The notes under the pieces are model-generated. The model saw only the letters and a list, made by a program, of their open reading frames with translations, made no database searches and had not been told where the DNA came from. A DNA stretch of 64,000 bases from Brienomyrus brachyistius (Eukaryota; Chordata; Actinopteri; Osteoglossiformes; Mormyridae). Shown here piece by piece: positions 47,088 to 57,830 of the stretch. The position numbers were made by a program, and so were the translations under genes. The stretch lies in contig NC_064535.1 in assembly GCF_023856365.1 (NCBI RefSeq), positions 15,759,863 to 15,823,862 of the forward strand, given 5' to 3'. Each line of letters begins with the position of its first letter. Position 1 is the first letter of the stretch.

Positions 47088-47588
47088 CAGGGAGGGGAAC
47101 AAGTCACTCCTTGGTGAGTCTGAGCCAAGTCTCGAGTCAAAACATTGCAAGTCCAAGTCCAGTCTCAGGTCATGTGCCCTCAACTCCCAGTCGAGTTGTG
47201 AGGCAAGAAACTTGAGACCTATGTCATTTTTTGTACCTTTAGTTATTAAAACGTGCTGCAACAAAAACCCACCACAGTACGTTGTAAGTTAAATCCTTCA
47301 TAGGCTGAGAGAGGTTGAAAAAAGAGTCCATGCAGTACATGCAGAGAGTGATGCATCTTTCCACCAAACTTTCTCAGGAGATCTTGCATTCAACCAAATG
47401 AAAATGCAGACGGCAGAGAATTAATATACACTTAAATGACTTGGTTGAAGTCAAGTCCAAGTCTCGAATCATTTACCCTCAAGTCCAAAGGGGTTGTTCT
47501 GGGGGGGGGGGGGCAGTGCCCCTGTGACAACATGCATGCCCCCCCCTGTGGCCCCCATAAATACATATCCCACTTGAGTCTGAAATAA

Positions 47589-47622
<34 letters not shown>

Positions 47623-48025
47623 TACATTTATATTTGTGGGCTAAAATTTTGTGCTCCTGGAACAGGTTAAACACAAAAGTAAACACGTTTTCTTGACAGA
47701 CTCATAATCCCTGTGTGCCAGGTGGTCGAGTTTCTTCAGTTAGTGAAAAGCTAAGTTGATTACAGAAAAAAATAATGAAGCTTGTGGAAGCAAGACAGTC
47801 TAAACAAGAAATCAGAGTAAGTTACATATTTGTAAAATGTGACTGCAAAGCACTGCATAAATTAATGCATTTGACCCTTCTTGCAGTCTGCCCCCCTAGT
47901 TGAAATGGTCTCGAACTGCAACTGGAGTACAAGACTTTCCATCAATTTTTCCAGATCGAGTCACAAGTAATCGAATTTGAAGTCTGAATCAAGTTGTGAG
48001 TCAGTGACTAAGAGCCCCACGTCTG
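47088..48025. mobile_element. Probable hAT-type element with AAGTC/GAGTC words
   Basis: The ends begin CAG and finish CTG. The sub-terminal regions carry many copies of CAAGTC, GAGTC and their complements on both sides (47100-47220, 47430-47490, 47930-48010), a known pattern in fish hAT MITEs. The inner match AGTCACT is shared by both inverted ends. The flanking octamers (GTATTTAG and ACTTTTAG) match at only five positions, so the boundaries are uncertain. The middle contains a G-run (about 47502-47513) and an (ATT)n run. Confidence 0.45.
47593..47622. repeat. (ATT)n microsatellite
   Basis: About nine uninterrupted TTA/ATT units. Confidence 0.9.
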
Positions 48026-50204
48026 ACTTTTAGATTATTCGGTGAATGGTTCTCTAAGTGCAGATAAGTGTCATAAAACTGAAGTCCAGTAATATTATTA
48101 TTGAACAACCTGTTACTGGACTGTCTCAGACATTTTAAGCCAATTAAATATAATTAACAAATTTATACTCGTCCAGTCATCATAGCTTCCTTCCCTTTGC
48201 CCATAAATAGGGTTTAATAATGTAAGTAGATAATGATTCGGCTACTATAGGTCACACAGTGTAATTTCCTACTGAATGCAGTTCGCAGGCATGATAAATA
48301 CAGGCAAGTCGCCAGGTAGTAAAATCATGTGCTTGACCGGCCATGGAAAATGACAAGTTTGAACCCCCTCTTGAAATTTTCTACCCCCCCGGTAAGTGTT
48401 ATCTACCTCCCCATTTTGCCGTTCTACTAACAGTTTTATGTTATGGCAATTTTTAGCTTTCTTACATCTGACTTTTCCTTTTGACTGCGCACCCTCAAAG
48501 GTCAGGAAAGCGACAGATTAGTAAACTCCAGTACGGATTATTCTTCACCTTGAGGAATCCTGGTTTAATTGAGGGTGGCAGGATGTACGGTCACACAGAG
48601 ACACATTAGTGTTTTTAATTAAGGTGATTAACAGGACAATGCCTGCAGCGGATGGTGAAGCTGCTGGAGGTGCTACGACGTAGGGCTGGGATCTCGCCAC
48701 GTACCGAGGAGAACGGAGCTGGGCTTCACTCCTCGCCTCACATGGGGAGTTCTGTCATCTCACAGCCAAAGCGTTGCTTGACTGGAAACGTGGGGGAGGA
48801 AGAAGGAAGCTCCTGATAGGACATTAAAGGATTCCTCCCCCTGCTGGGGATATCGGGACAAAATGCTGACGGGTAATGCAGTCTGCCATACAGCAGTGGT
48901 CTCATAAAAATGCCAACTTCTCTGTACAAATGACAGCATCCCCCCCCTCCCACCCCCAACAAATTTTCCTCAAAAGGAGGTCTGTCACAGCAGCAAAAGG
49001 TCCTCTGGTAAGTAAAGCTTGCGTGGGAAGCTTGAGTGTGCCAATCATCGCTCCTTAAAATATTCCCACAGCGGCGCGTGAGTGATTGATTGCTTCTTCT
49101 CACACGTATCTGCCGCGCCTGGCTTCGAACCTGCGAGCGCGCTAAGAGCAGGTCGCTGTCGTGTGGGGTGGAGCTTCATTTACTGATTTTTGTAGATGTG
49201 CTTCATAAAAAAAAGGCACTGTCAGTCAGGAAAATACTGCACGTAAACCACGGGGGAAAAGGGGGAAATCAAAGCAGCTCCATTCAGAAAGAAATTGTTT
49301 AGTGCCAGTGAAACAAACACCAGTGAAACTTGTGATGTTTCTCAACACTGCTGCCCCTACATAAAACTGCGAGCCAGTAATGTGCACAGAAGTTTTGAGG
49401 GGCAGGTTCACAAACAGGAGGGTCTGGCCGACTGGTGCTTTTGGTGGAAGCGGCGTAAAGTCGGTGCCGGGGGGAGAAAGGGCGAGAGAGTCACCCTCGG
49501 GAGATTTTATGTCATCATCGGTTATCTAAAACAGGTGCTTAAACAGTTAAGGGGGACATTTTCAATTATTTAGACAAAAGGGGCAGAACCCCCCCCCCCC
49601 CCTCCCACCCCTCTCAAGCGCTCTTACAAAATTAATAAAAAAAGACAAACCCACTGTCATGAATATTCACATCTTACAAAATATTTCAAGAATATTTAAT
49701 AGGTGTGGCAGGTATATAGAAATAATGTTAGCTATAAAGTATAAACCCAGTGTAAAAAATCCTAACAGTTTTATAACACACATTGAATATGCACTCAGAA
49801 TATACATTTTTTTTCATGGTGTACCCTCATGCAAAAATGAATTCTAAAAATAAATTGTGTCAGTTTACAGGGCCAAAGGGTATAATTTCATGCAAGCCTT
49901 GATCCATGGACCTACAGTAATGGGATGATATTATGCTTTATCTATGGTCTTCCAAAATAAAGAAAAATTGCCTAGAAATGTTTTAATTTTTAATGGGTTA
50001 AATATTATATATACTGTATATATAAGCTTTCATGAAAAGGCAGGACTTGGCGGCAGTATTGAAATTTCACCAGATATAGTTTCTGAGTTAGTTCATCTTT
50101 GGCAATACTATTAGCAAATCTGTTTTAGCATGTGCTTACGGAACCAAGATTAGTTGATGGTCATCTAAGCTTAGTTGAAGCTTTAGTTGAAGGCCAAGAT
50201 TCCA
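48026..50204. other. Unique sequence with possible conserved block, no gene recognised
   Basis: No convincing gene. The block at about 48450-48660 (with TTTTTAATTAAGGTGATTAA) has the look of conserved non-coding DNA. A CpG-bearing segment near 49070-49170 contains a reversed tRNA-B-box-like word (CTTCGAACCTGCGAGC) but no tRNA fold I can draw. A C-run lies at 49590-49601. Confidence 0.25.
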
Positions 50205-52481
50205 CAAAAAAATAAGTATTGCTACCTTATTGTGGTTGAGGGGTTTGTGTGCCCCTATGATCCTAGCGGGTAAGTTGTCAGGGACAATTGTCCCTGGTAG
50301 GGTCTCACAAATTGGTCCTCAGAGAACGGTCAGACAAAATGTGATTCAGAAAACCCCCATTATGACAGAAAATACAAGGGACCATGTTAGCCTGTGTGGA
50401 CTGGGGAGACTGGGGCCTTGCACTGGAGCTAGGTCTGGGGTAGCACCCAGCGGCATAGCCCAAAGAGAAAATATGGGTCCATCCTCCTGTGGGCTCTCCA
50501 TCTGCTGGGGGAGCCATGGGAGTTAGGTGCAATGTTGATCAGGTCGGATGGACCGATCATCAGCTACCGAAACTTTAGGAATGTAACCTTCCTGGGGGAA
50601 AGGAGCCTGAGTTGGTACTGGAGGTACAGCGATATCAATTAGATATAGTCAGGCTTACCTCGACACATGACTCTGACACATGACATCTGGAACCAAACTC
50701 CTGGAGAGGGACTGCATTCTAATCCACTTTGGAATTGCCCATGGTGAGAGGCACCGGGTAGGGCTGGTTCAGTGTCAATGAGTTGGGGTTCACCCCAGTG
50801 AACAAGAGGGTTGCCACCCTTTCACTTTGAGTTCATAACGAACCCCGTGTTTGAGTACAAGGGTATTCATAAGTACACCTCGCGCTAAAGCACCCTTGGC
50901 CGCGATTTGCTGTGCGATTTTATAATCGTATTATCGGATCTGTGCCGGCATGTTTTAGACACCTGGGTGAAGAGAGGAACTGAGCTGTCAACTGATCACC
51001 ACCTGGTGATGAGCTGGATCCGTTGGTGGGGGAAGATGCCAGATGGACTTGGTAGGACCAAACACATAGTGAGGGTTTTCTGGGAACATATGGTGGAGGC
51101 TCCTGTGCAGGAGATCTTGAACACTCACTCTGGCAGAACTTATCTTGGATCCCGAGGGAGTCAGGGGACATTGAGCCTGAATGGGTCATGTTCCAGAAGT
51201 CCATTGTTGAGGCAGTGGTCTGGAGCTGTGGCCATAATGTGTTGTATCTGTTGTGGTCCCTGAACATGATGGTAGAGGGAGAGAGGTGCCTCGAAAAGGT
51301 TCTGGCAAACCGTTAGAATTCACCCATGCTGTTTACAGCAAGGAGGGAGAACTGTTGACCTCAAATTGGGATATAGTCAGGCAGTGGAAAGTATATTTTG
51401 AGGATCTCCTGAATCCCACTGATACGCCTTCCTTAGAGGAAGTAGAGCTGGGGACTTGAAGTAGAGGCAGTCCCATCTCTAGGGCTGAAGTTACCGAAGT
51501 AGTCAAAAAACTCCTTGAATTCTTGAAAGCTCATGATGTTATGGGACTGCCTTGGCTGACACGCGTCTTCAACATTGTATGGAAGTTGGGGACAGTGCCT
51601 TTGGATTGGCAGACTGTTGTGGTAGTCCCAGTCTTTTAGAAAGGCGATCGGAGGATGTGCTTCAACTTCAGGGAGATCACACTGCTGAGCCTCCCTGGGA
51701 AGGTCTATGAAAGGGTACTGGAGTGGAGGGTCCACCCGTTGGTTGACCTTCAGATCCAGGAGGAACAATGCAGATTCTGTCCTGGTCAGGGAAACGCTGG
51801 ACCAGCCCTTCACCCTTGCATGGATACTGGAAGGTTCATGGGAGTTTTCCCAACCAGTCTACATGCGTTTTGTGGATTGGAAAAGGCATATGATCTTGTC
51901 CCTCGGGGTGTCCCTTGGGGGGTGCTTTGAGAGTATGGGGTATGGGATCCGCTGGCATTGTGGGGCTGTAACTTGTGGCATGCACTGGGGCAGTTGGCAG
52001 CTGAGTGTGAGGCGGCCAGAATGAGGATCAGCATCTACAATTCTGAGGCCATGGTTCTTGACCGGAAAAGTGTGGATTGCCCTCTTCTGGTGGGGGGATC
52101 AGTCACTGCCTCAAGCAGAGGAGTTTCAATATCTCAGGGTCTTATTCATGAATGTGGGAAGAAGGGAGCAGGAGATTGACAGGTGGATCGGTGCAACGTC
52201 AGCAGTAATGTAGACTCTGTACCAGTCTGTCATAGTAAAGAGAGATCTGAGCCGGAAGGCAAAGCTATTGATTTACTGGTTGATCTATGTTCCTACCCTC
52301 ACCTATGGTCACAAACCTTGGGTAGTGACTGAAAGATATCCTGGATACAAGCAGCAAAAATTAGTTTCCTCCACAGGGAACTAGAGGGGGTGCCTGGTGA
52401 GAGGTCTGGGCATCTCTGCTTAAACTGCTGCCCCCGTGACCTGATCCCGGATAAGTGGCAGAAAATAGATGGATGGATGGA
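50205..52481 (+). mobile_element. Non-LTR retrotransposon, degraded, internally deleted
   Basis: Second copy of the LINE family at 13812-15774, here from its 5' end (GCTACCTTATTGTGGTTGAG) to its 3' tail (GGCAGAAAATAGATGGATGG). Recognisable parts: the endonuclease region around VKRGTELSTDHHLVMSWIRW (50950-51020) and the reverse-transcriptase approach EITLLSLPGKVYERVLEWRV. Then follow QEEQCRFCPGQG and motif A as GLEKAYDLVPRG, and the late region NSEAMVLDRKSVDCPLLVGG. The stretch that should hold motif B and the YADD/FADD box is absent near 51945, so the enzyme core is deleted. Several further gaps and frame changes make it dead. Confidence 0.85.
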
Positions 52482-54830
52482 ATTTGTTCATTGTAGAAAA
52501 ACCTATTCCGTGCTATTCAAAAGTTTTTAATAACACACACTATCTGAGCCAGCAGGAGAATGAGCTTGGTTTGGAAGTGAATGGTGATAAATCGATCAGT
52601 AACTCCTTGCCTGGTCCTGATGAAACACCCAGCTGACATATTTTGGATCGGTTACTCTTTAAGGGTTAAATATGGTCAGCTGAGTGACAATTGCTGAGTC
52701 TGGTGTATTTTGTTGTAAAGTGCATGGTATCCGCACAGCTGGCTTAACAAAATCCATTTGCTCAATTGAACCCTGCTGTCCTGAGGCCGACCTACATCCC
52801 AAAACATATGCAAGCTACTGCATTGCAGTAAAGGTCCTGTTTTCTATAAGTCAATGCACCTTTCTGTATCAAAAAATCCATATTACATACAGTGCTGTGC
52901 AAAAGCTATTTGTCTGGGTAGTAAGTGTATATTTCCACAGAAACAAGAATTTCTTCTGTTCTCCAAAAAGTTACTGATATCTTGTTGGATGGTTAGAAGA
53001 ACACTGCTTCAGTTCCCAAACCTCTCCTCAGGGGCACCTCAGCCATTCCAGGTCACTTAATTCATTAATTTATTTAGTTTGAAAACTCTCTGAGGTGCTG
53101 ATTAGCCATATGAGGTGAGCTAGTGGTTGAAAAAATGCTTGGTGTATTGGATGCAAATACTGGGGTATTTTAAAAAGGTTTTTAAATGGCTAAGCGAACA
53201 CACTTTAACAGATGAATTCTGATAGATAACTATCATAATTTCACACCAACATGAAAATCATTAAAACATCATTTTCTTTGACTGCCTATGACTTTTTCAC
53301 AGTGCTGTATGTTATAAATGTATATGGTTGTAAGTCAAGCAAAGGCATCCGACTGAAACCATAAGATTGATCCCAGTGGGGCTTATTTATAAAGCATTGA
53401 CATTGTGACTCTGGCCAGCTGCATTGTGTTTTGTGGGTTTGACATCTGCTCTGAAGAAAATTAGGTGAACATGACCAGCAAAGCCAAGCCCTTTCTGGTT
53501 GATTGCCACAAGCTGTGGCACGAGACATTCCCACTGGTGCCTTTAACCATGTGGGACCTTCTTGTTTTTGTGTGTTTTTTAAAGAAACGCTAACCAGAAT
53601 TGTCTAAACATCTTGGTCGTGAATACAAAAAATAAGTCCCCGGCTTTAGAACGGAGGTATAATATTCTATGATGCAGCTTGGCAGATGGTTATAAAACAC
53701 AAAATGTATTTCAGGGCTCCGGATGTCACAGGGTGCTAAAAAGCAAAGTTTAAAATCATTAATGTATTCAGGAAGACTATCGCCTCTGTTATCCCCCCGA
53801 GACAGAGCCATCTGGGTCACAATGAGTCACAGGACCCAGCAGATTCATACCAGCAGTGGGTCATAACTCTAAGGCTGATGAACATGTGTACTCGGGGGTC
53901 TTGCTAATATCCAAATGCTCATAACTGCAGCACTTGCCTCATTGGGCATTTTAACTCAATCAGAATGGGCGGCTAATGACACCGACTACATTTAGGTGCT
54001 TTAAGTGCTCCTCTGTGGTGCCGAGATTGAACTTAATCAAATGAAAGGGCCGTAATGAAAGCATTGTGACCAATCCCGCGAAGGCCAAGATAAAGACCGC
54101 TGTGGCTAGACACACCGGCATAATATCAAACTGCTCTTATGGGATCTAGATGATAAAGATAAAAATTTAATTTGAGGCACACAAGGATGGTGGTTCATCT
54201 ACCACTCATTTCCAGGCTTTCTTTACTTTCAAGTCTTTACTGATACTTTGAGCATTATAGGGTTTTACAAACGTGAACGTGACCTTAACGGATACTGCTC
54301 AATGTCCTTGAGCAAGAGCCTCTTAAAATGAATTACCCCAGCAAATATTTCATAGTATATGCATGTGATATAGGATGAAATGAATCAGAATGCTAGGCAA
54401 CTTAATAATGTGCAATAATAATGTTCAAATTAATGCAAAATTTATTGCTTCGGTTTAAAAAACATTACAGAATACATTTAAGTGAAAAAAATGCAATAAA
54501 TGCTATGAAATTGACCCAGTAGTGCCCATAGTTTCTGAAAAAATGATGCAACAAATGATTGATATTGGCATTTAAAAAATAAAACAGGTTCCTGTTGCTA
54601 AACTCGACATAACTGAAATTTCTGCTTTTGTGCGGGTTTAGGCTCTGGGCTTTCTGTGACCTTGTGGTTGTTCTGCGGTTATTTTAAAAGGGACAAGCTC
54701 CTTTATAACCTGTCACTCACTGTGTTGAATAGCATCACGCAGCCCCCTTTCCATACGCACCCCCCCCCCTCCCCACCGTTACCTTTGACTGCTCTCCTCG
54801 GTCTTAAAACAGCTTGACACTGTTTGTTCA
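52482..54830. other. Unique AT-rich sequence; possible conserved non-coding block
   Basis: No gene supported. The part at about 53860-54130 is balanced, unique sequence with TAAT words (GGCGGCTAATGACACC, GAACTTAATCAAATG) and no repeat signature; it could be a conserved non-coding element. A C-run lies at 54762-54771. Confidence 0.25.
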
Positions 54831-54839
54831 GCCTTTCAG

Positions 54840-55120
54840 ACACATATCAGCTTGTCCCTGCAAACAGACCTTGTTCGGTTTCAACCCCGTGAAGGGGGAT
54901 TCGGGCATCGGGCCCCCATAACGGACCCGTCGCCCCTTCCGGTAACACTGGCTGCCCCAGCTGCTCCTCCCGACAGCCTCGGTATAACTCGATTGCACTG
55001 ACATTGTAAATGCCCCCTGCCATCGCAATTTCGGCACCGCAGCCATTTCCTTACAGCTTTGTAGGCAGCTATACGCGTCAAATGAGACGCCGCTACGAAG
55101 CCAGGGGCTTAAAGTAATCA
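54840..55120. other. Short CpG-rich segment
   Basis: A CpG cluster in an AT-rich setting (for example ACGGACCCGTCGCCCC and ATACGCGTC). On the minus strand a 66-codon frame (55081-54881) contains CRNCDGRGHLQCQC, which resembles a CxxCxGxG zinc motif. The frame is short and has no neighbouring exons I recognise, so I do not call a gene; a promoter or chance are equally likely. Confidence 0.25.
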
Positions 55121-55544
55121 GATTTTCTGTGCTCGGATATTCTCAAGAAAAAAAGATGAAAGGTGCTTTGAAAACTGCACTCAAGTGGCAAAAGTGAATA
55201 CGTATTGCGCTCTTGTGCCTTTTCCAGTATTAGGCATGAGAACAGGTGACCTGTGTGATCAGAAGTAAATAGTTTATTTGGAGCGAGGCGGAGGCCTGTT
55301 TCAGTGCCGGGGATCTGGGCGGAAGGACTGGGATTTTAGCAAATGCATTTTTATTCATGAAGGTCTCCTGCTTTGTCCAAAATTCACATTCAACAAAATC
55401 TGGCTGAACGGAATGGAAAAATGGGGAAATTAAATGGGTGTGTTGGAACGATTGTGCTTAGCTTAAGGGGGAAAAATGGGAAGATACAGTGAAATTATTT
55501 TAGTCTTTTTGCTATATTAAATCAAACTGTAAATCCACCCATAT

Positions 55545-55855
55545 TATCCTGGTCAGGGCTGCAGAGAGGCATGGAGCCTGTCCGAGGCAGCGTAGGACAT
55601 GAGACTGGGGTGCCAGTCCATCGCAGGGCACTTACACATACATATTCATACTCTACCGGTTTATTAGTAAGACAAATTAGCCTAACTGAATTCTTTTGTA
55701 CTGTGGCAGAAAACAGGAATACCTAGAAGGAATCCATGTATCAGGGACAGAACATGCGAACTCATGTAACACAGAAAGTAGAGGAGGGATCTGAACCCAA
55801 CCCGGGAGATGTGAAATGACGGTGTTACTCACTGAATGACCCTCCCACCCTCCAA
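55545..55855 (-). mobile_element. tRNA-derived SINE with L2-like tail, degraded
   Basis: Reversed landmarks in order: ATCCACCCATATTATCCTGG, GGGGTGCCAGTCCATCGCAG, GCACTTACACATACATATTC, GAACATGCGAACTCATG, GATCTGAACCCAACCCGGGA (reversed B-box) and GGTGTTACTCACTGAATGAC. Confidence 0.65.
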
Positions 55856-55919
55856 TGGTATTAAACTTTTTGTGAAACACAATAACAAATAATTTTAAGT
55901 TATTTAATTACTAAATACT

Positions 55920-56300
55920 GTCTGGGTCGGCTCCTGTCCCGCTGTGGTCCATATTTCATTTTCCCATTTGGCCAGCAGGTGTCCCTGGTCATCCCGGCTC
56001 CCGTTCTTATCCAGGTTTGCTAGCTCCTAGTGTTTCCTTCCCAGAGAGCAGCCTCACGTGTGTTTGCAATTGTGACTGTTTATTTCTTTGTATTTCTGAT
56101 CTATGTATTTATGTTATGGTTCCTTGTTCTTCCCCGTGTTTAGTCATGTTTATTTACCCTTGTTTTCTTGTCTACCTTGGTGTCTTCATCCTCTGTTGAT
56201 TGACCTCACCTGATAAACTTTGATTTTTCTTATTCCCCTTTTGTCCGATTGTATGTAGGAAGTGACTGCCCTTTTTGCCTTGAGACTCTTTGATTTCTGT
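55920..56300 (+). mobile_element. LTR-like or other transposon remnant
   Basis: A T-rich block (CTTGTTCTTCCCCGTGTTTA, TTTCTTGTCTACCTTGGTGT) that resembles in composition the LTR-like blocks at 13140 and 16380 and has GATAAACTTTG near 56212. No coding region or paired repeat found; weak call. Confidence 0.25.
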
Positions 56301-57338
56301 ATTTTGTTTGCTAGGGGTGTGATTGTCTCACTTTAAAGAAATTTAACTAACACCTATGTTAGTTTGAACCCACAAGGTTATGTTGTGCAGTCAGTGAAGC
56401 CATTCTGAACTGTGTCGCACTGAGCAGTTTCAGCTTGTGGCCTTCCTGGTAGCTTTAAAGCCTGGAACACCGACTCATTTTTGGCAAACAGAAGTTGCTG
56501 GGGCATCGGAGTTGTCTTGACTGCCTGTTGTGCCAGTATGTACGGTGCACTTGGATACAGGTTTTGGCTGATTTTACATGTTGAATTGGTGTCAGAGCTA
56601 GTCAGTGAAACTAAGCTCTCTGAATTGGGCTGCATGTCAACCATCGTCACTAGTCGTGCCGGTGTGTTGGAGCGTGAACTTTCACAATCGATGGGAGCCC
56701 ATGGGAACCGACGGCAGCCAAAGGGAGCCAACTGTTCACTGGTCTTGGTCGGTGGCCCTTTGTCATTGATTTAGTGTGTCCCCAGCTTAACGAGTCTGGC
56801 TGCTCTCTACTGACCTTTCATTATTAAGTATTTTAAGAAACTGAACTGTTGCAGACCAGATGTTTTTATCACATCATTCCCTGTAATCTCTAGACACGAT
56901 GGCATGTGAAAATCCCAAGAAGTTGGCTATTTCTTAGCCATTGGAACCAACATTCACACCACGTTCAAAATCGCTTAGCATCTTAACCACTGTAATGCTT
57001 AATGGACTAGTAAGTGACCATGTCTGTGTACTTTATATATTCAGGTGCAGCCATATGACCCAATGTTTGGAGGGTTAGCTTGCATCAGCAAGCAGGTATC
57101 AAGGGCATGGATTTGATTATGAACAGTAGGAACATATCTCTATCAATACTGGGTGACTACTGTGTGTTTTGGGGAGTGGGGGGTTCGGGGCTGATTTGGT
57201 CCCTACCAATGTCGAAACCAAACATACGCATGCATGAGCATGAGCGGTGGGGTGGGGTGGGGTGGGAGGGGGCAGTATTAGGAAGAACATGGTTGGGGTA
57301 CACCCTGGGCAAGATGCTGGTTTATAACTGGGTAGGTA
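56301..57338. other. Unique sequence, no gene recognised
   Basis: Two overlapping frames of about 100 codons on opposite strands (56378-56774) are not recognisable. A GGGGT repeat lies at about 57247-57268. Confidence 0.3.
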
Positions 57339-57661
57339 CAGGCAGCCCCCCAGCTTAAGACTCTCCGACTTACTGACAACTCATATATACCAACGGACTG
57401 CCAAAAAGCCTGTTCTATTAAAAATTCAGTTTTAATGCAGCAGTTCATGATAACAAACTCATGCACTACTTTGTGATGCTTCTGAAAACACTGCGTGGCT
57501 TCAGCGGTACGTCGGCTCGAAGTACAGTAGTTATTTTGTAGTTATTTTTATGACTGTGCAATTATTATATGTTGTATTATTATATACTCCCAACTTACCT
57601 ACAAATTTGACTTAAGACGGACTTAGAGAACAAATCTCGTTCGTAAGCTGGGGACTGCCTG
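57339..57661. mobile_element. Tc1/mariner-Tigger-like MITE, 323 bp
   Basis: Starts CAGGCAGCCCCCCAGCTTA and ends, as reverse complement, CAGGCAGTCCCCAGCTTACG: imperfect inverted ends sharing CAGGCAG, CCCC and AGCTTA. It is flanked by TA on both sides (57337-57338 and 57662-57663), the target duplication of this superfamily. No transposase is present. The right flank is another SINE. Confidence 0.75.
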
Positions 57662-57663
57662 TA

Positions 57664-57830
57664 CACACCACAGGAAATGTAGAATTGCCAATTAGCCCAG
57701 CTAATTGGAAACCAGTGTACCATGCAACACAGGGAGAATACACAAATTCCAAAGCCACAGAGCAAAGAAGAGATTCAAACCACCAACCCTGCAGGTGTGA
57801 AGCTACAGTGCTACCCTGTATGGTTATTAA
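57664..57830 (-). mobile_element. SINE head fragment
   Basis: AATTGCCAATTAGCCCAGCT, GGGAGAATACACAAATTCC, GAGATTCAAACCACCAACCC (reversed B-box) and GTGAAGCTACAGTGCTACCC match the reversed 5' half of the main SINE family. It directly abuts the MITE at 57339-57661. Confidence 0.55.

Noticed and set aside
49070..49170. Possible tRNA gene
   Set aside because: A reversed B-box-like word is present, but I cannot draw a cloverleaf with paired acceptor and anticodon arms; more likely a SINE relic or chance.
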